Shown here: piece by piece, positions 8,838-16,141 of the stretch
How positions within the stretch are numbered: position 1 is the first letter of the stretch
Layout: every line of letters starts with the position of its first letter
DNA from: RGIG1959 sp045604545
GTDB lineage: Bacteria; Bacillota; Clostridia; Oscillospirales; Acutalibacteraceae
Direction: 5' to 3'
DNA: 21,372 nt
Assembly: GCA_045604545.1 (NCBI GenBank)
Contig: JAZUOG010000042.1
Coordinates: forward strand, 1 to 21,372
Position numbers and translations under genes: made by a program
Notes under the pieces: model-generated
The model's database searches: none
What the model saw: the letters and a program-made list of their open reading frames with translations, nothing else
Told to the model about the DNA's origin: nothing

Positions 8838-8877
8838 GGAGCTTTCACTCATGTCGAGTCGAAAGCTCTCTTTTTTT
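8838..8877 (+). terminator. Terminator of the SGNH-SGNH-LCP operon
   Basis: GGAGCTTTC (8838-8846) pairs with GAAAGCTCT (8861-8869, one G-T pair), followed after one base by seven T (8871-8877). A smaller inner stem ACTC/GAGT (8847-8850 with 8856-8859) lengthens the hairpin. It starts six bases after the LCP stop codon. The hairpin also overlaps the last codons of the minus-strand gene that ends at 8849. Confidence 0.88.
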
Positions 8878-9187
8878 GGTATATGGAATCATCTTTAATA
8901 GCAAAGCACAATCTTTGGCCGGTAGAAGTTTGAAAAACGATCTGGTGAACAAGGCAGTCGGCACCGCTATGATGCTCAGTCGATTTTACTAACACCGTAG
9001 CATCTTGCTCGATCGTTATCGGTCCCTCTTTGTTCACGCCATATACTTCATCGATCGCATCTTGCTTTGCCTGCTTTTCCTCTGCTTGTTTTTTCTCCGA
9101 TGCCTTAAGCGCTTTACCGATCAAGGTTAATACAACAGCAATAGAAAAAACGACAATCATAAAAATGATCTGTTCTTCGTCACTCAC
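8849..9187 (-). CDS. Small membrane protein, possible truncated DUF2500-like
   Basis: A 112-residue protein with one N-terminal membrane segment (about 7-24), a Lys/Glu/Gln-rich likely coiled stretch (28-42), and a C-terminal beta-rich part (about 52-104) with VFQTSTGQRLCF. The layout recalls the DUF2500 family (E. coli YhhM type), but I cannot confirm the match. That family usually continues past this point with a GD-G-L-x-x-G strand; here the frame stops in the neighbouring operon's terminator, so the end may be lost. The start is GTG 9187 (MSDEEQ), with GGGGGCGAGG just upstream; an overlapping ATG at 9189 is out of frame. It is divergent from the XRE regulator gene and shares its control region. 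Base composition is visibly lower in GC than the SGNH and LCP genes. The gene seems real; its function is unknown. Confidence 0.68.
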   Translation of the reverse strand: MSDEEQIIFMIVVFSIAVVLTLIGKALKASEKKQAEEKQAKQDAIDEVYGVNKEGPITIEQDATVLVKSTEHHSGADCLVHQIVFQTSTGQRLCFAIKDDSIYQKKRAFDST

Positions 9188-9207
9188 ATCCTCGCCCCCT
9201 TTTCGTT

Positions 9208-9236
9208 ATATTAACCTATTTCAGATTAAAAACCAA
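9208..9236 (-). promoter_or_regulatory. SigA-type promoter of the small membrane protein gene
   Basis: On the minus strand, -35 TTGGTT (9236-9231), a 17-base spacer, and -10 TAATAT (9213-9208). The CTGAAATAG site (plus-strand CTATTTCAG, 9216-9224) lies inside the spacer, so a bound regulator would block polymerase. Confidence 0.7.
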
Positions 9237-9280
9237 TACCCTGAAACAGATTATTATACAATGAAGTGGATCTGTTTCAG
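9216..9280. promoter_or_regulatory. Three-site CTG-N3-CAG operator region
   Basis: Three related 9-mers are seen: CTATTTCAG (9216-9224), CTGAAACAG (9241-9249) and CTGTTTCAG (9272-9280). The last two sit in perfect 13-base inverted arms, 9239-9251 and 9270-9282. Site 1 is in the spacer of the leftward promoter. Site 2 precedes the rightward -10-like sequence TATACAAT (9255-9262). Site 3 lies just before the regulator's RBS. This suits binding by the adjacent XRE protein to silence both divergent genes. The sites are visible; the binding is inferred. Confidence 0.65.
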
Positions 9281-9291
9281 GGGGTGATGGA

Positions 9292-9513
9292 ATGTACAAA
9301 CGAATCCGCGATCTGCGGGAGGACGCCGACTTAAACCAAACAAAAGTGGCACAATATCTCGGCATGTCACAAACCGGCTATTCCAAATATGAAACCGGAG
9401 AAAATGATATTCCGACCGCGGTTTTAATTAAGCTTGCGCGATATTACGACACAAGCATCGATTATCTGCTCGGCGAAACCGACTGTCCCGAACGTTATCC
9501 AAAAACAAAATAA
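9292..9513 (+). CDS. XRE-family helix-turn-helix regulator
   Basis: A 73-residue single-domain DNA-binding protein of the Cro/CI (HTH_3) type. The helix-turn-helix covers about residues 14-38 (LNQTKVAQYLGMSQTGYSKY), followed by ETGENDIPTAVLIKLARYY and the usual closing DTSIDYLLGETD. There is no second domain for ligand binding or dimerisation, so it is close to a minimal Cro-like repressor. The ATG at 9292 has GGGGGTGA a few bases upstream, and inverted-repeat arms lie between the -10-like sequence and the RBS, which points to autoregulation. It is divergent from the small membrane protein gene at 9187. Phage origin or a small selfish regulatory pair are both possible; no phage genes are seen nearby. 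Confidence 0.9.
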   Translation: MYKRIRDLREDADLNQTKVAQYLGMSQTGYSKYETGENDIPTAVLIKLARYYDTSIDYLLGETDCPERYPKTK

Positions 9514-9514
9514 C

Positions 9515-9542
9515 TTGCGTTTTATGAAATTCTTGATACAAT
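9515..9542 (+). promoter_or_regulatory. Promoter of the lipoprotein SGNH hydrolase
   Basis: -35 TTGCGT (9515-9520), a 16-base spacer, and -10 TACAAT (9537-9542), starting right after the XRE stop codon. The -35 box is identical to that of the SGNH operon at 3956, but spacer and -10 differ. The RBS AAAGGAG at 9561-9567 serves the ATG at 9576. Confidence 0.75.
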
Positions 9543-9575
9543 CATGATATACCCGATAAAAAAGGAGACGATCAC

Positions 9576-10826
9576 ATGAAGCGTATACTCTGCGCCGCAA
9601 TGGCAATCCTGATGTTGCTCACAGCAACAGGATGCGAAGATACTCCCGCCGAGGAGTCCCCCACCGTCACCGATACGCGTCCCGTGCTGGACGGCAAAAC
9701 TCTTGTCACCTTCGGCGACAGCATCACCGCGCTGTCCACTTGGCCGCAAGAAGTGGCCGCCAAGCTCAACATGAAGCTGGTCAACGCCGGCATCGGCGCC
9801 AACACCACCGAGCACGGTATCGAACGGTTTGACCGCCATGTTGCCGCACACACCCCCGATTACGTCATTGTGTCGTTCGGCTCAAACGACTTTAATCGCG
9901 CGAACGGCTTTTTACCGCAGGTGTCTGTCGAAGACTACACCAAGAATCTGGAATCCTTTGTGGAAAAGGCGAAAGAACTGGGAGCCACGCCCATTCTCAT
10001 GACCCCGCCGTTCATTTCCGAATCGGCATCGGGCGGCGCTTCGCGCTATCCCGAAAAGAGCGTCAACGCGGCGCTGGATGTCTATGTTGAGGCAATGCGT
10101 TCCGTTGCCGCTGACAAGGATGTCATCCTCGTGGACATCCACGAGGTCTGCGAAACGCAGGATCAAAGCACCTTCCTGTCGGCAGACGGCGTGCATCTGT
10201 CCCCCGTTGGCAACAGCGTCTACACCGCCACCATCTGCGACGTAATGCATGAGCATTTTCGAAACGATCCGAGCGCCGAGCGCATCACCGCTCCCACCGC
10301 ACCGTCCGCTGAGGAAGGCGCATGGACAAAGAGCCTTGTTCCGATGGCGCTTGACAAGTGGAACATCATCTATCCCGATACCGCCGAAGGATGCGAAAAC
10401 GAGGATGGCACAGTCTCCTTCTGGAACACCAACAGCAAATGGCCCGAGGTGCACTATTCCCCCTCTCTTGACAACGCGATCACAGCCCCCGTCAAGGGTA
10501 CAACACTGACGGTCGATCTCGACCTGTCCACCACCGGCACCAATTTGTTGCTGTTCTTCAACGGTCCGAACCCGACACTTGCCTACGACAACACCTATGT
10601 GTCGCTGACAAGCGCGCTCAAAGCCGCCGACCCGACGATCAAAGTCTCGGGCGATGACCTGCTTGCCGGCCAGCACATTCAAGCGAGTCTGCCGCTCGAG
10701 GATGTCGTTCCGTCAAGCTTTATCGCCGACGACGGAACGATCGTGTTCTCGGGCGTGAAGGTGTTCGTCATCGGCCCTGCCTATCTCCCGCTCACCATCA
10801 ACGAGCTGAGCATCACCACTGCTTAA
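9576..10826 (+). CDS. SGNH/GDSL hydrolase lipoprotein (paralog 3, no dockerin)
   Basis: A 416-residue paralog of the two dockerin SGNH proteins, probably lipid-anchored on the outer membrane face. The leader ends in lipobox TATGC with Cys20. Catalytic features: Ser49 in FGDSITALSTWP, AGIGAN at 71-76, Asn104 in GSND, and Asp204/His207 in ADGVH. One beta-rich module follows, containing WPEVHYSP and FNGPNPTLAYD and closing with LPLTINELSITTA. The protein stops exactly where the first beta module of its paralogs ends, so it lacks the second module and the dockerin. In the beta module it is closer to paralog 2 than to paralog 1 (both have LAYD). The gene has its own promoter and a shared terminator, and is convergent with the CHAP-dockerin gene. 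An anchored esterase acting on the same substrate class is likely. Confidence 0.92.
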   Translation: MKRILCAAMAILMLLTATGCEDTPAEESPTVTDTRPVLDGKTLVTFGDSITALSTWPQEVAAKLNMKLVNAGIGANTTEHGIERFDRHVAAHTPDYVIVSFGSNDFNRANGFLPQVSVEDYTKNLESFVEKAKELGATPILMTPPFISESASGGASRYPEKSVNAALDVYVEAMRSVAADKDVILVDIHEVCETQDQSTFLSADGVHLSPVGNSVYTATICDVMHEHFRNDPSAERITAPTAPSAEEGAWTKSLVPMALDKWNIIYPDTAEGCENEDGTVSFWNTNSKWPEVHYSPSLDNAITAPVKGTTLTVDLDLSTTGTNLLLFFNGPNPTLAYDNTYVSLTSALKAADPTIKVSGDDLLAGQHIQASLPLEDVVPSSFIADDGTIVFSGVKVFVIGPAYLPLTINELSITTA

Positions 10827-10831
10827 CACGC

Positions 10832-10864
10832 AAAAAGCCTGCCACATCCGTGGCCAGCTTTTTT
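10832..10864. terminator. Bidirectional terminator between convergent genes
   Basis: AAAAAGC (10832-10838) and GCTTTTTT (10857-10864) flank an inner stem GCCAC/GTGGC (10841-10845 with 10850-10854) with an ATCC loop and a 2x2 internal mismatch. A- and T-tracts on the two sides let it end transcription from both the SGNH lipoprotein gene and the CHAP-dockerin gene. The T-tract reaches the stop codon of the latter (10866-10864). Confidence 0.85.
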
Positions 10865-12864
10865 CATGCTCCGCTGACGGTTCTGTACAACTCCATTACG
10901 TCCGTCATATCGATAACACCGTCGTTGTTGACATCGGTAAAGACCGTCACTTCCCATTCTTCTCCGACCGATACCGCGCGGTACATCGCCAGCACGTCGA
11001 GCGTATTGACAACCGCATCGCCGTTCACATCTCCCGCCATCGGGGTGTGTGCGCTTTTGACGATATCGTCTGTGAGTGTCGTGAAATTGTCGTTGTCGCT
11101 GACCTGCAGGGAACGGATCGTTACCGTGCCGGCACCGCCGAGCTTCACCGTCACCTGTTCGACGGTACAATCCAACGGTCCGAAGGTGCTAAACAGCCCC
11201 AATGCCGCGGTGCAGGTTTTGCGCGAGATCATCTCACCGTTGTTGTATTTCAGCATCGACGCCAGCGACACGGTCACTTTCCCAAGCGGCGGTTTCGAAA
11301 CGATCAATTCCACATCATACGGTACATCTGCCTCCACGTCCATCAGCAACCGATGAACCGCCTCAGCATAAAACGGCACATTCGGCGACATCGTTACGGC
11401 ATAGCCTTCCTCCTGCTCACTGTAAACCGTCAGTGTGCCGTTCTGATAGGCATAGCCGCCGACCGCCGACGCATCGACAACGCTCAGCGTGTCAGGATCC
11501 AGCAGTGACAGATTGGTTGTCATCTCCGTTGTGACGTCCGACCCGTCATAGGGACGGGTGTTGTAAGCGGTTGTTGTGACCACATCGCGCTTTGCACTCG
11601 CATACGCATAATTCACGCGCACCGCCGACTGCGCCGAAATCTCGATTCGCAGGCAATCGATCTGATGCCGCGCCTTTGACAACCACCATTCCTTGACACA
11701 CATCTGCATCGCGCGATAACTACCGAGCATGGTTCCTCGCCTGTCGTCGGCAAGCCTGTTGCCCGCCGATTGATAGGTCATCGCATACCCGCTCTCATAA
11801 TCGACAAGTCCCCAAAAGCAATCTCCTTTAAGCGGTGTGAGCGACAGGTTGATATACGGTGTTGTCGACGTGCCGAGCGGGGTGACCACGGGCAGATCCA
11901 CCATCACCGATGCCGCGCCGTTGTTCGTGAGCGTCACGCGTCCGTTTCGGTCGGTGGTGATGCGAACGTGGTCCGCGAAGGAATCGATGTCGCCGCTGAG
12001 CAGATCCTGCCCGATATACGCCGTATACCGCGGCAGTTTGCACCAGCCCTTTGAGCCGTCCTTGCGGACAATGCGTCCCCATTCCTGCTCAAGCCGTGTC
12101 ACGGTGAACACGTCACCCTTCTTCATCTGCGAAACGACGGCCTCCTTCACCGAGGGACCCGTGCGGACATTGAGCGTATCGGCGGTCACCTGATAGGTGC
12201 CGAGCGTGGGAGCGGTCGTCGACGTGGTGTCGGTGTATTTCGGCACAGCATACCCGAGGATCACGGGATCGGTCAGCTTGTAGTGCCGTCTGAACACACC
12301 GCCGTCATCGTCCAGTATCTCGTCCATCGAATCGGCATTGCCTTCGATGGTGTGAACATAGCCGTTTTCGACATGACTCACGATGCCGACGTGTCCCGCA
12401 TAATTGAGACCCGCATCGGAAAAATAGATCACATCACCGGGAATCGGCGTATAGCTGCCGCCGAACGCGGGCGAATAGAAAAACTGCCCGCGGGTTTCAA
12501 ACCACTGTCTGCCGTAAGGACAATAGGCGTGGTAATACAACGTATCCGAAGAAACACCCGCCTGATTGGCGCACCACGACACAAACATCGCGCACCACGA
12601 GCCACGGTAAAACCCGCCCGACTGCACGTTTTTGTCATACCACAGACCGTATTTGGTATAGTTATCGCTGACGAATTTGCCGCCTTCGAGCGACCCCTCC
12701 AGATAGCCGAGCTGGCTTTCCGCGACCGCCACGATATCCCATCGCTGGTCACCCGTCCGATTATGCTTATTCTCAAAAGCCGCCAGTGCCGACAGCGGCA
12801 ATGCGCACAGCACAAGCATCGTCACCGTCAGTATGGCGACAACTTTGAGCCACCATGTTCTCAT
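10864..12864 (-). CDS. Secreted CHAP-SH3b peptidoglycan hydrolase with dockerin
   Basis: A 666-residue exported protein predicted to cut peptidoglycan peptides or the amide bond. Domains in order: Sec signal peptide (about 1-29, ending SALAA), CHAP/NlpC-P60-like domain (about 40-205) with Cys91 in GSWCAMFVSWC and His158 in AGHVGIVSHV followed by HTIEGNAD, a Thr-rich linker (211-220), a bacterial SH3 domain (about 223-282, TLNVRTGPS and GWCKL), two beta-rich modules (about 297-430 and 465-590, the second ending VTIRSLQVS), and a dockerin (611-666) with loops DVNGDAVVNTLD and DVNNDGVIDMTD. ATG 12864 (MRTWWLKV) is chosen over 12897 because AAAGGAG lies seven bases upstream and the signal peptide begins there. 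A dockerin on a wall hydrolase is unusual. The gene is monocistronic, with a strong promoter. Confidence 0.88.
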   Translation of the reverse strand: MRTWWLKVVAILTVTMLVLCALPLSALAAFENKHNRTGDQRWDIVAVAESQLGYLEGSLEGGKFVSDNYTKYGLWYDKNVQSGGFYRGSWCAMFVSWCANQAGVSSDTLYYHAYCPYGRQWFETRGQFFYSPAFGGSYTPIPGDVIYFSDAGLNYAGHVGIVSHVENGYVHTIEGNADSMDEILDDDGGVFRRHYKLTDPVILGYAVPKYTDTTSTTAPTLGTYQVTADTLNVRTGPSVKEAVVSQMKKGDVFTVTRLEQEWGRIVRKDGSKGWCKLPRYTAYIGQDLLSGDIDSFADHVRITTDRNGRVTLTNNGAASVMVDLPVVTPLGTSTTPYINLSLTPLKGDCFWGLVDYESGYAMTYQSAGNRLADDRRGTMLGSYRAMQMCVKEWWLSKARHQIDCLRIEISAQSAVRVNYAYASAKRDVVTTTAYNTRPYDGSDVTTEMTTNLSLLDPDTLSVVDASAVGGYAYQNGTLTVYSEQEEGYAVTMSPNVPFYAEAVHRLLMDVEADVPYDVELIVSKPPLGKVTVSLASMLKYNNGEMISRKTCTAALGLFSTFGPLDCTVEQVTVKLGGAGTVTIRSLQVSDNDNFTTLTDDIVKSAHTPMAGDVNGDAVVNTLDVLAMYRAVSVGEEWEVTVFTDVNNDGVIDMTDVMELYRTVSGA

Positions 12865-12917
12865 CGTTTTCGCTCCTTTGTTCCCGAAGAATTTCAAAAA
12901 GTGTTTTATTGGGGAGC

Positions 12918-12946
12918 ATTATACCATAATTCGTATCCATATGCAA
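12918..12946 (-). promoter_or_regulatory. Strong SigA-type promoter of the CHAP-dockerin gene
   Basis: On the minus strand, -35 TTGCAT (12946-12941), a 17-base spacer, and a consensus -10 TATAAT (12923-12918). The leader is about 45 bases long. Confidence 0.88.
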
Positions 12947-12957
12947 GGTGAAAAGGC

Positions 12958-12986
12958 TTGACGAAACGACTATTTATAGGTAAAAT
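12958..12986 (+). promoter_or_regulatory. SigA-type promoter of the DUF1015-lepA-argS operon
   Basis: -35 TTGACG (12958-12963), a 17-base spacer, and -10 TAAAAT (12981-12986). It is divergent from the CHAP-dockerin promoter, with 11 bases between the two -35 boxes, so a regulator or polymerase at one could affect the other. Confidence 0.82.
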
Positions 12987-13033
12987 ATACTGGTATGAGT
13001 CTGTCAATTTTTCTTTTTCGGAGGTTTTGAAAT

Positions 13034-14302
13034 ATGGCCAACATTTTTCCGTTCCGCGCATGGCGTTTTTCCGATGAAGCAGGCGAGCTGTCAACGCTTG
13101 TCTGCCCGCCCTACGACATCATCAGCGAGGACCAACGCAAAGCGTATCTGACCCGTAACCCCCACAACATCATTCGTCTCGAACTCCCCCGCGAAGGTGC
13201 CGATCCTTACGCCGAGGCAGGTGCGACCGTTCGCGAATGGTGTGCCGACGGCACGCTTGCGCGCGACAACGAAGTCGCATTTTATGTGTATGACATCGTG
13301 TTTGAGGTGAACGGCGAACAAAAGAACATCACCGGCATTCTCGCCGCGGTGGAGATCTCGCCGTTCTCGGAGGGCGTCGTCCTCCCCCACGAATGGACAC
13401 TTTCGAAGGCGAAAACCGACCGTCTCAATCTGATGAAGGCGACCGGCTTCAACTTCAGCGATATTTACTCGCTCTACCAAGCGGATATCAAACCGATCCT
13501 CGACGCGACCATGACGGGCGCGCCCGTGTCTGACATCGTCGACGAGGACGGTCTGCGTCATCGCCTGTGGGCGATCACCGATGCCGACACGATCGCGGCG
13601 ATCCAAAAGACCTTTGCCGACGACGTGAAGCTGTACATCGCCGACGGTCACCACCGCTATGAGACCGCGCTGAACTACAAAAACCATCGCATCGAAGCGG
13701 GTATTCCCGTTGACGGTGCCGACCGCGTGATGATGATGCTCGTCGACATGAGCCACCCCGGTCTTGTCGTGTTCCCGACCCATCGTCTGCTCCGCGACCT
13801 TGAAAACTTCGACGTGAACGCCCTGCTTGCGGCGTGCGAGAAGGATTTCGACGTTGTGCGCGATCTGTCGCTTGACGACGCGAACGCGAAACTGCAACAA
13901 GCCTACGACAATGCGCAAAAAGCGTTTGTTGTCTACGCCGGCGGCGACACCGCTTCGCTTCTCACCCTCAAGGATATTTCCCTGATGGACAGCCTGTTGC
14001 CCGAGGAATCCCCCGTGTCCCGTCAGCTGGACGTCAACGTTCTGCACACCGCCATTCTCGAGCGTCTGCTCGGCATCGACAAAGAAAACATGGCTCAGCA
14101 GATCAACCTGACCTACACCCGCGTCACCGAGGAAGCCATCGACGGCGTGAAAAACGGCACCTATCAATGCGCCATTCTGCTCAACCCCACCCGCGTCAGC
14201 GAGATTCAGGGTGTTGCCGCGGCGGGCGAAAAGATGCCGCAAAAATCCACCTATTTCTACCCCAAGCTCATCACGGGACTTACCATGAACGAGCTTGACT
14301 GA
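13034..14302 (+). CDS. DUF1015 family protein
   Basis: A 422-residue cytoplasmic protein of the DUF1015 family, whose best studied relative is, as I recall, an ADP-dependent serine kinase (SerK) of archaea; the role in Clostridia is not settled. Family marks seen: the opening IFPFRAWRFS, VCPPYDIIS (residues 23-31), and the highly conserved ADGHHRYETAL (203-213). Length is normal and no signal peptide or membrane segment is present. ATG 13034 has GGAGG about ten bases upstream. It is first in a run of six same-strand genes with gaps of 3 to 72 bases, 23 bases before lepA. I see no serine-biosynthesis gene in the window to support the kinase idea. Confidence 0.88.
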   Translation: MANIFPFRAWRFSDEAGELSTLVCPPYDIISEDQRKAYLTRNPHNIIRLELPREGADPYAEAGATVREWCADGTLARDNEVAFYVYDIVFEVNGEQKNITGILAAVEISPFSEGVVLPHEWTLSKAKTDRLNLMKATGFNFSDIYSLYQADIKPILDATMTGAPVSDIVDEDGLRHRLWAITDADTIAAIQKTFADDVKLYIADGHHRYETALNYKNHRIEAGIPVDGADRVMMMLVDMSHPGLVVFPTHRLLRDLENFDVNALLAACEKDFDVVRDLSLDDANAKLQQAYDNAQKAFVVYAGGDTASLLTLKDISLMDSLLPEESPVSRQLDVNVLHTAILERLLGIDKENMAQQINLTYTRVTEEAIDGVKNGTYQCAILLNPTRVSEIQGVAAAGEKMPQKSTYFYPKLITGLTMNELD

Positions 14303-14311
14303 TTCTCACAC

Positions 14312-14317
14312 AGGAGG
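14312..14317 (+). promoter_or_regulatory. RBS that decides the lepA start
   Basis: AGGAGG at 14312-14317 overlaps the first in-frame GTG (14317), which therefore cannot be the start. It is eight bases from the next GTG (14326), whose product begins MPASLDKTRNF, a normal EF4 start. Confidence 0.85.
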
Positions 14318-14325
14318 TGCAAGCA

Positions 14326-16137
14326 GTGCCTGCATCACTCGATAAAACCCGCAATTTTTGCATCATCGCTCACATCGATCACGGCAAATCAACCCTTGCC
14401 GACCGTATCCTTGAGCTGACCAATACCGTCGCCAAGCGCGACATGGAGGAACAGCTGCTCGACAGCATGGACCTCGAGCGCGAACGCGGCATCACCATCA
14501 AGGCGCACGTCGTGTCGCTCAACTACAAAGCGTCCGACGGCGAGACCTACACCTTCAACCTCATCGACACGCCCGGTCACGTGGACTTCAACTATGAAGT
14601 GTCCCGTGCGCTGGCGGCGTGTGAAGGGGCGCTTCTGGTCGTTGACGCGTCTCAGGGCATCGAAGCCCAGACGCTCGCCAATACCTACCTCGCTCTCGAA
14701 CACGATCTGGAGATCGTTCCCGTCATCAACAAGATCGATCTGCCTGCCGCTCACCCCGAAAAGGTGCAACAGGAGATCGAAGACATCATCGGCATCGATG
14801 CGTCCTATGCGCCGAAGGTATCCGCCAAATCCGGCATCAACATCGAAGAGGTGCTCGAGGCCATCGTGCAGTATATCCCCTCTCCCGAGGGCGATGTGAA
14901 CGCCCCTCTGCAAGCGCTGATCTTCGACAGCTACTACGACAGCTACAAAGGCGTCATCGTGTATATCCGCGTCAAGGAAGGCTGTGTCAGAACGGGCGAC
15001 CGTATCCGCATGATGGCGACGGGCGCAGAATTTGATGTCACGGAAGTGGGCGTCATGCGCCCCTCCCGCCCCGAACCGACAGGCATTCTGCAGGCGGGCG
15101 AGGTCGGCTACATCGCCGCCTCCATCAAAACGGTGGGCGATGCCCGCGTCGGCGACACCGTCACGCTCGCCTCCCGTCCCACGCCCGAGCCGCTTCCCGG
15201 CTACCGCAAGGTCAACCCCATGGTGTACTGCGGCGTGTTTCCCGCCGACGGCGCACACTATCAGGATCTGCGCGAGGCGCTCGAACGCCTTCAGCTCAAC
15301 GATGCCGCGCTCACCTTCGAGCCCGAAACGTCCATTGCGCTCGGCTTCGGCTTCCGTTGCGGTTTCCTCGGTCTTCTCCACATGGAGATCATTCAGGAAC
15401 GCCTCGAACGCGAATATAATCTCGATCTGATCACCACCGCTCCTTCGGTTATCTATCGTATCACCATGACCGATGGCACGGTAACCTATATCGACAACCC
15501 GACAAACTATCCCGACCCCGGATCCATTTCGATGGCGGAGGAGCCCATCACCGATGCGCATATCTACGCCCCCAATGATTTTGTCGGCAACATCATGGAG
15601 CTGTGTCAGCAACGCCGCGGTGTGTTCAAGGATATGAAATACCTCGACCCCACCCGCGTGGACATCCACTACGAGCTTCCGCTCAACGAGATCGTCTATG
15701 ACTTCTTTGACGCGCTCAAGTCCCGCACCCGCGGCTACGCGAGCTTTGACTATGAGCTCAAGGGCTACGCGAAGAGCGAGCTCGTCAAGCTGGATATTCT
15801 CTTAAACGGCGACATGGTGGACGCACTGAGCTTTATCGTCTACTCGGGCAACGCCTATGCCCGAGCGCGTCGTATGTGCGAAAAGCTGAAGGAAAACATC
15901 CCTCGCCAGCTGTTTGAGGTTCCCGTCCAGGCCGCCATCGGCGGCAAGGTCATCGCCCGCGAGACTGTCCGTGCGATGCGCAAGGACGTGCTTGCCAAGT
16001 GCTACGGCGGCGATATCACCCGTAAGAAGAAACTGCTGGAAAAGCAAAAGGAAGGCAAGAAACGTATGCGTCAGCTTGGCTCGATCGAGGTGCCGCAGGA
16101 GGCGTTTATGGCCGTCCTCAAGCTGGATGAGGATTGA
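14326..16137 (+). CDS. lepA: Elongation factor 4 (LepA), ribosome-associated GTPase
   Basis: A translational GTPase that acts on stalled or wrongly translocated ribosomes and is linked to ribosome biogenesis. The 603-residue length is typical. G1 AHIDHGKST is at 15-23, switch I RERGITI near 50, G3 DTPGH at 81-85 and G4 NKID at 135-138. The EF-Tu-like domain 2, domains III and V, and the LepA-specific C-terminal domain with RKKKLLEKQKEGKKRMRQLG near the end are all present. It starts at GTG 14326 (see RBS). The stop is four bases before the DUF1934 gene, suggesting tight co-translation. In many Firmicutes lepA sits with hemW/hrcA; here it is grouped with argS instead. Confidence 0.97.
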   Translation: MPASLDKTRNFCIIAHIDHGKSTLADRILELTNTVAKRDMEEQLLDSMDLERERGITIKAHVVSLNYKASDGETYTFNLIDTPGHVDFNYEVSRALAACEGALLVVDASQGIEAQTLANTYLALEHDLEIVPVINKIDLPAAHPEKVQQEIEDIIGIDASYAPKVSAKSGINIEEVLEAIVQYIPSPEGDVNAPLQALIFDSYYDSYKGVIVYIRVKEGCVRTGDRIRMMATGAEFDVTEVGVMRPSRPEPTGILQAGEVGYIAASIKTVGDARVGDTVTLASRPTPEPLPGYRKVNPMVYCGVFPADGAHYQDLREALERLQLNDAALTFEPETSIALGFGFRCGFLGLLHMEIIQERLEREYNLDLITTAPSVIYRITMTDGTVTYIDNPTNYPDPGSISMAEEPITDAHIYAPNDFVGNIMELCQQRRGVFKDMKYLDPTRVDIHYELPLNEIVYDFFDALKSRTRGYASFDYELKGYAKSELVKLDILLNGDMVDALSFIVYSGNAYARARRMCEKLKENIPRQLFEVPVQAAIGGKVIARETVRAMRKDVLAKCYGGDITRKKKLLEKQKEGKKRMRQLGSIEVPQEAFMAVLKLDED

Positions 16138-16141
16138 TGTC

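Noticed and set aside
8831..8880. Riboswitch-like hairpin
   Set aside because: It lies after the LCP stop codon and ends in a T-run, so it is a terminator.
14389..15669. Minus-strand open frame of 426 codons antisense to lepA
   Set aside because: Same codon-bias artefact; the LepA G-motifs are intact on the plus strand.
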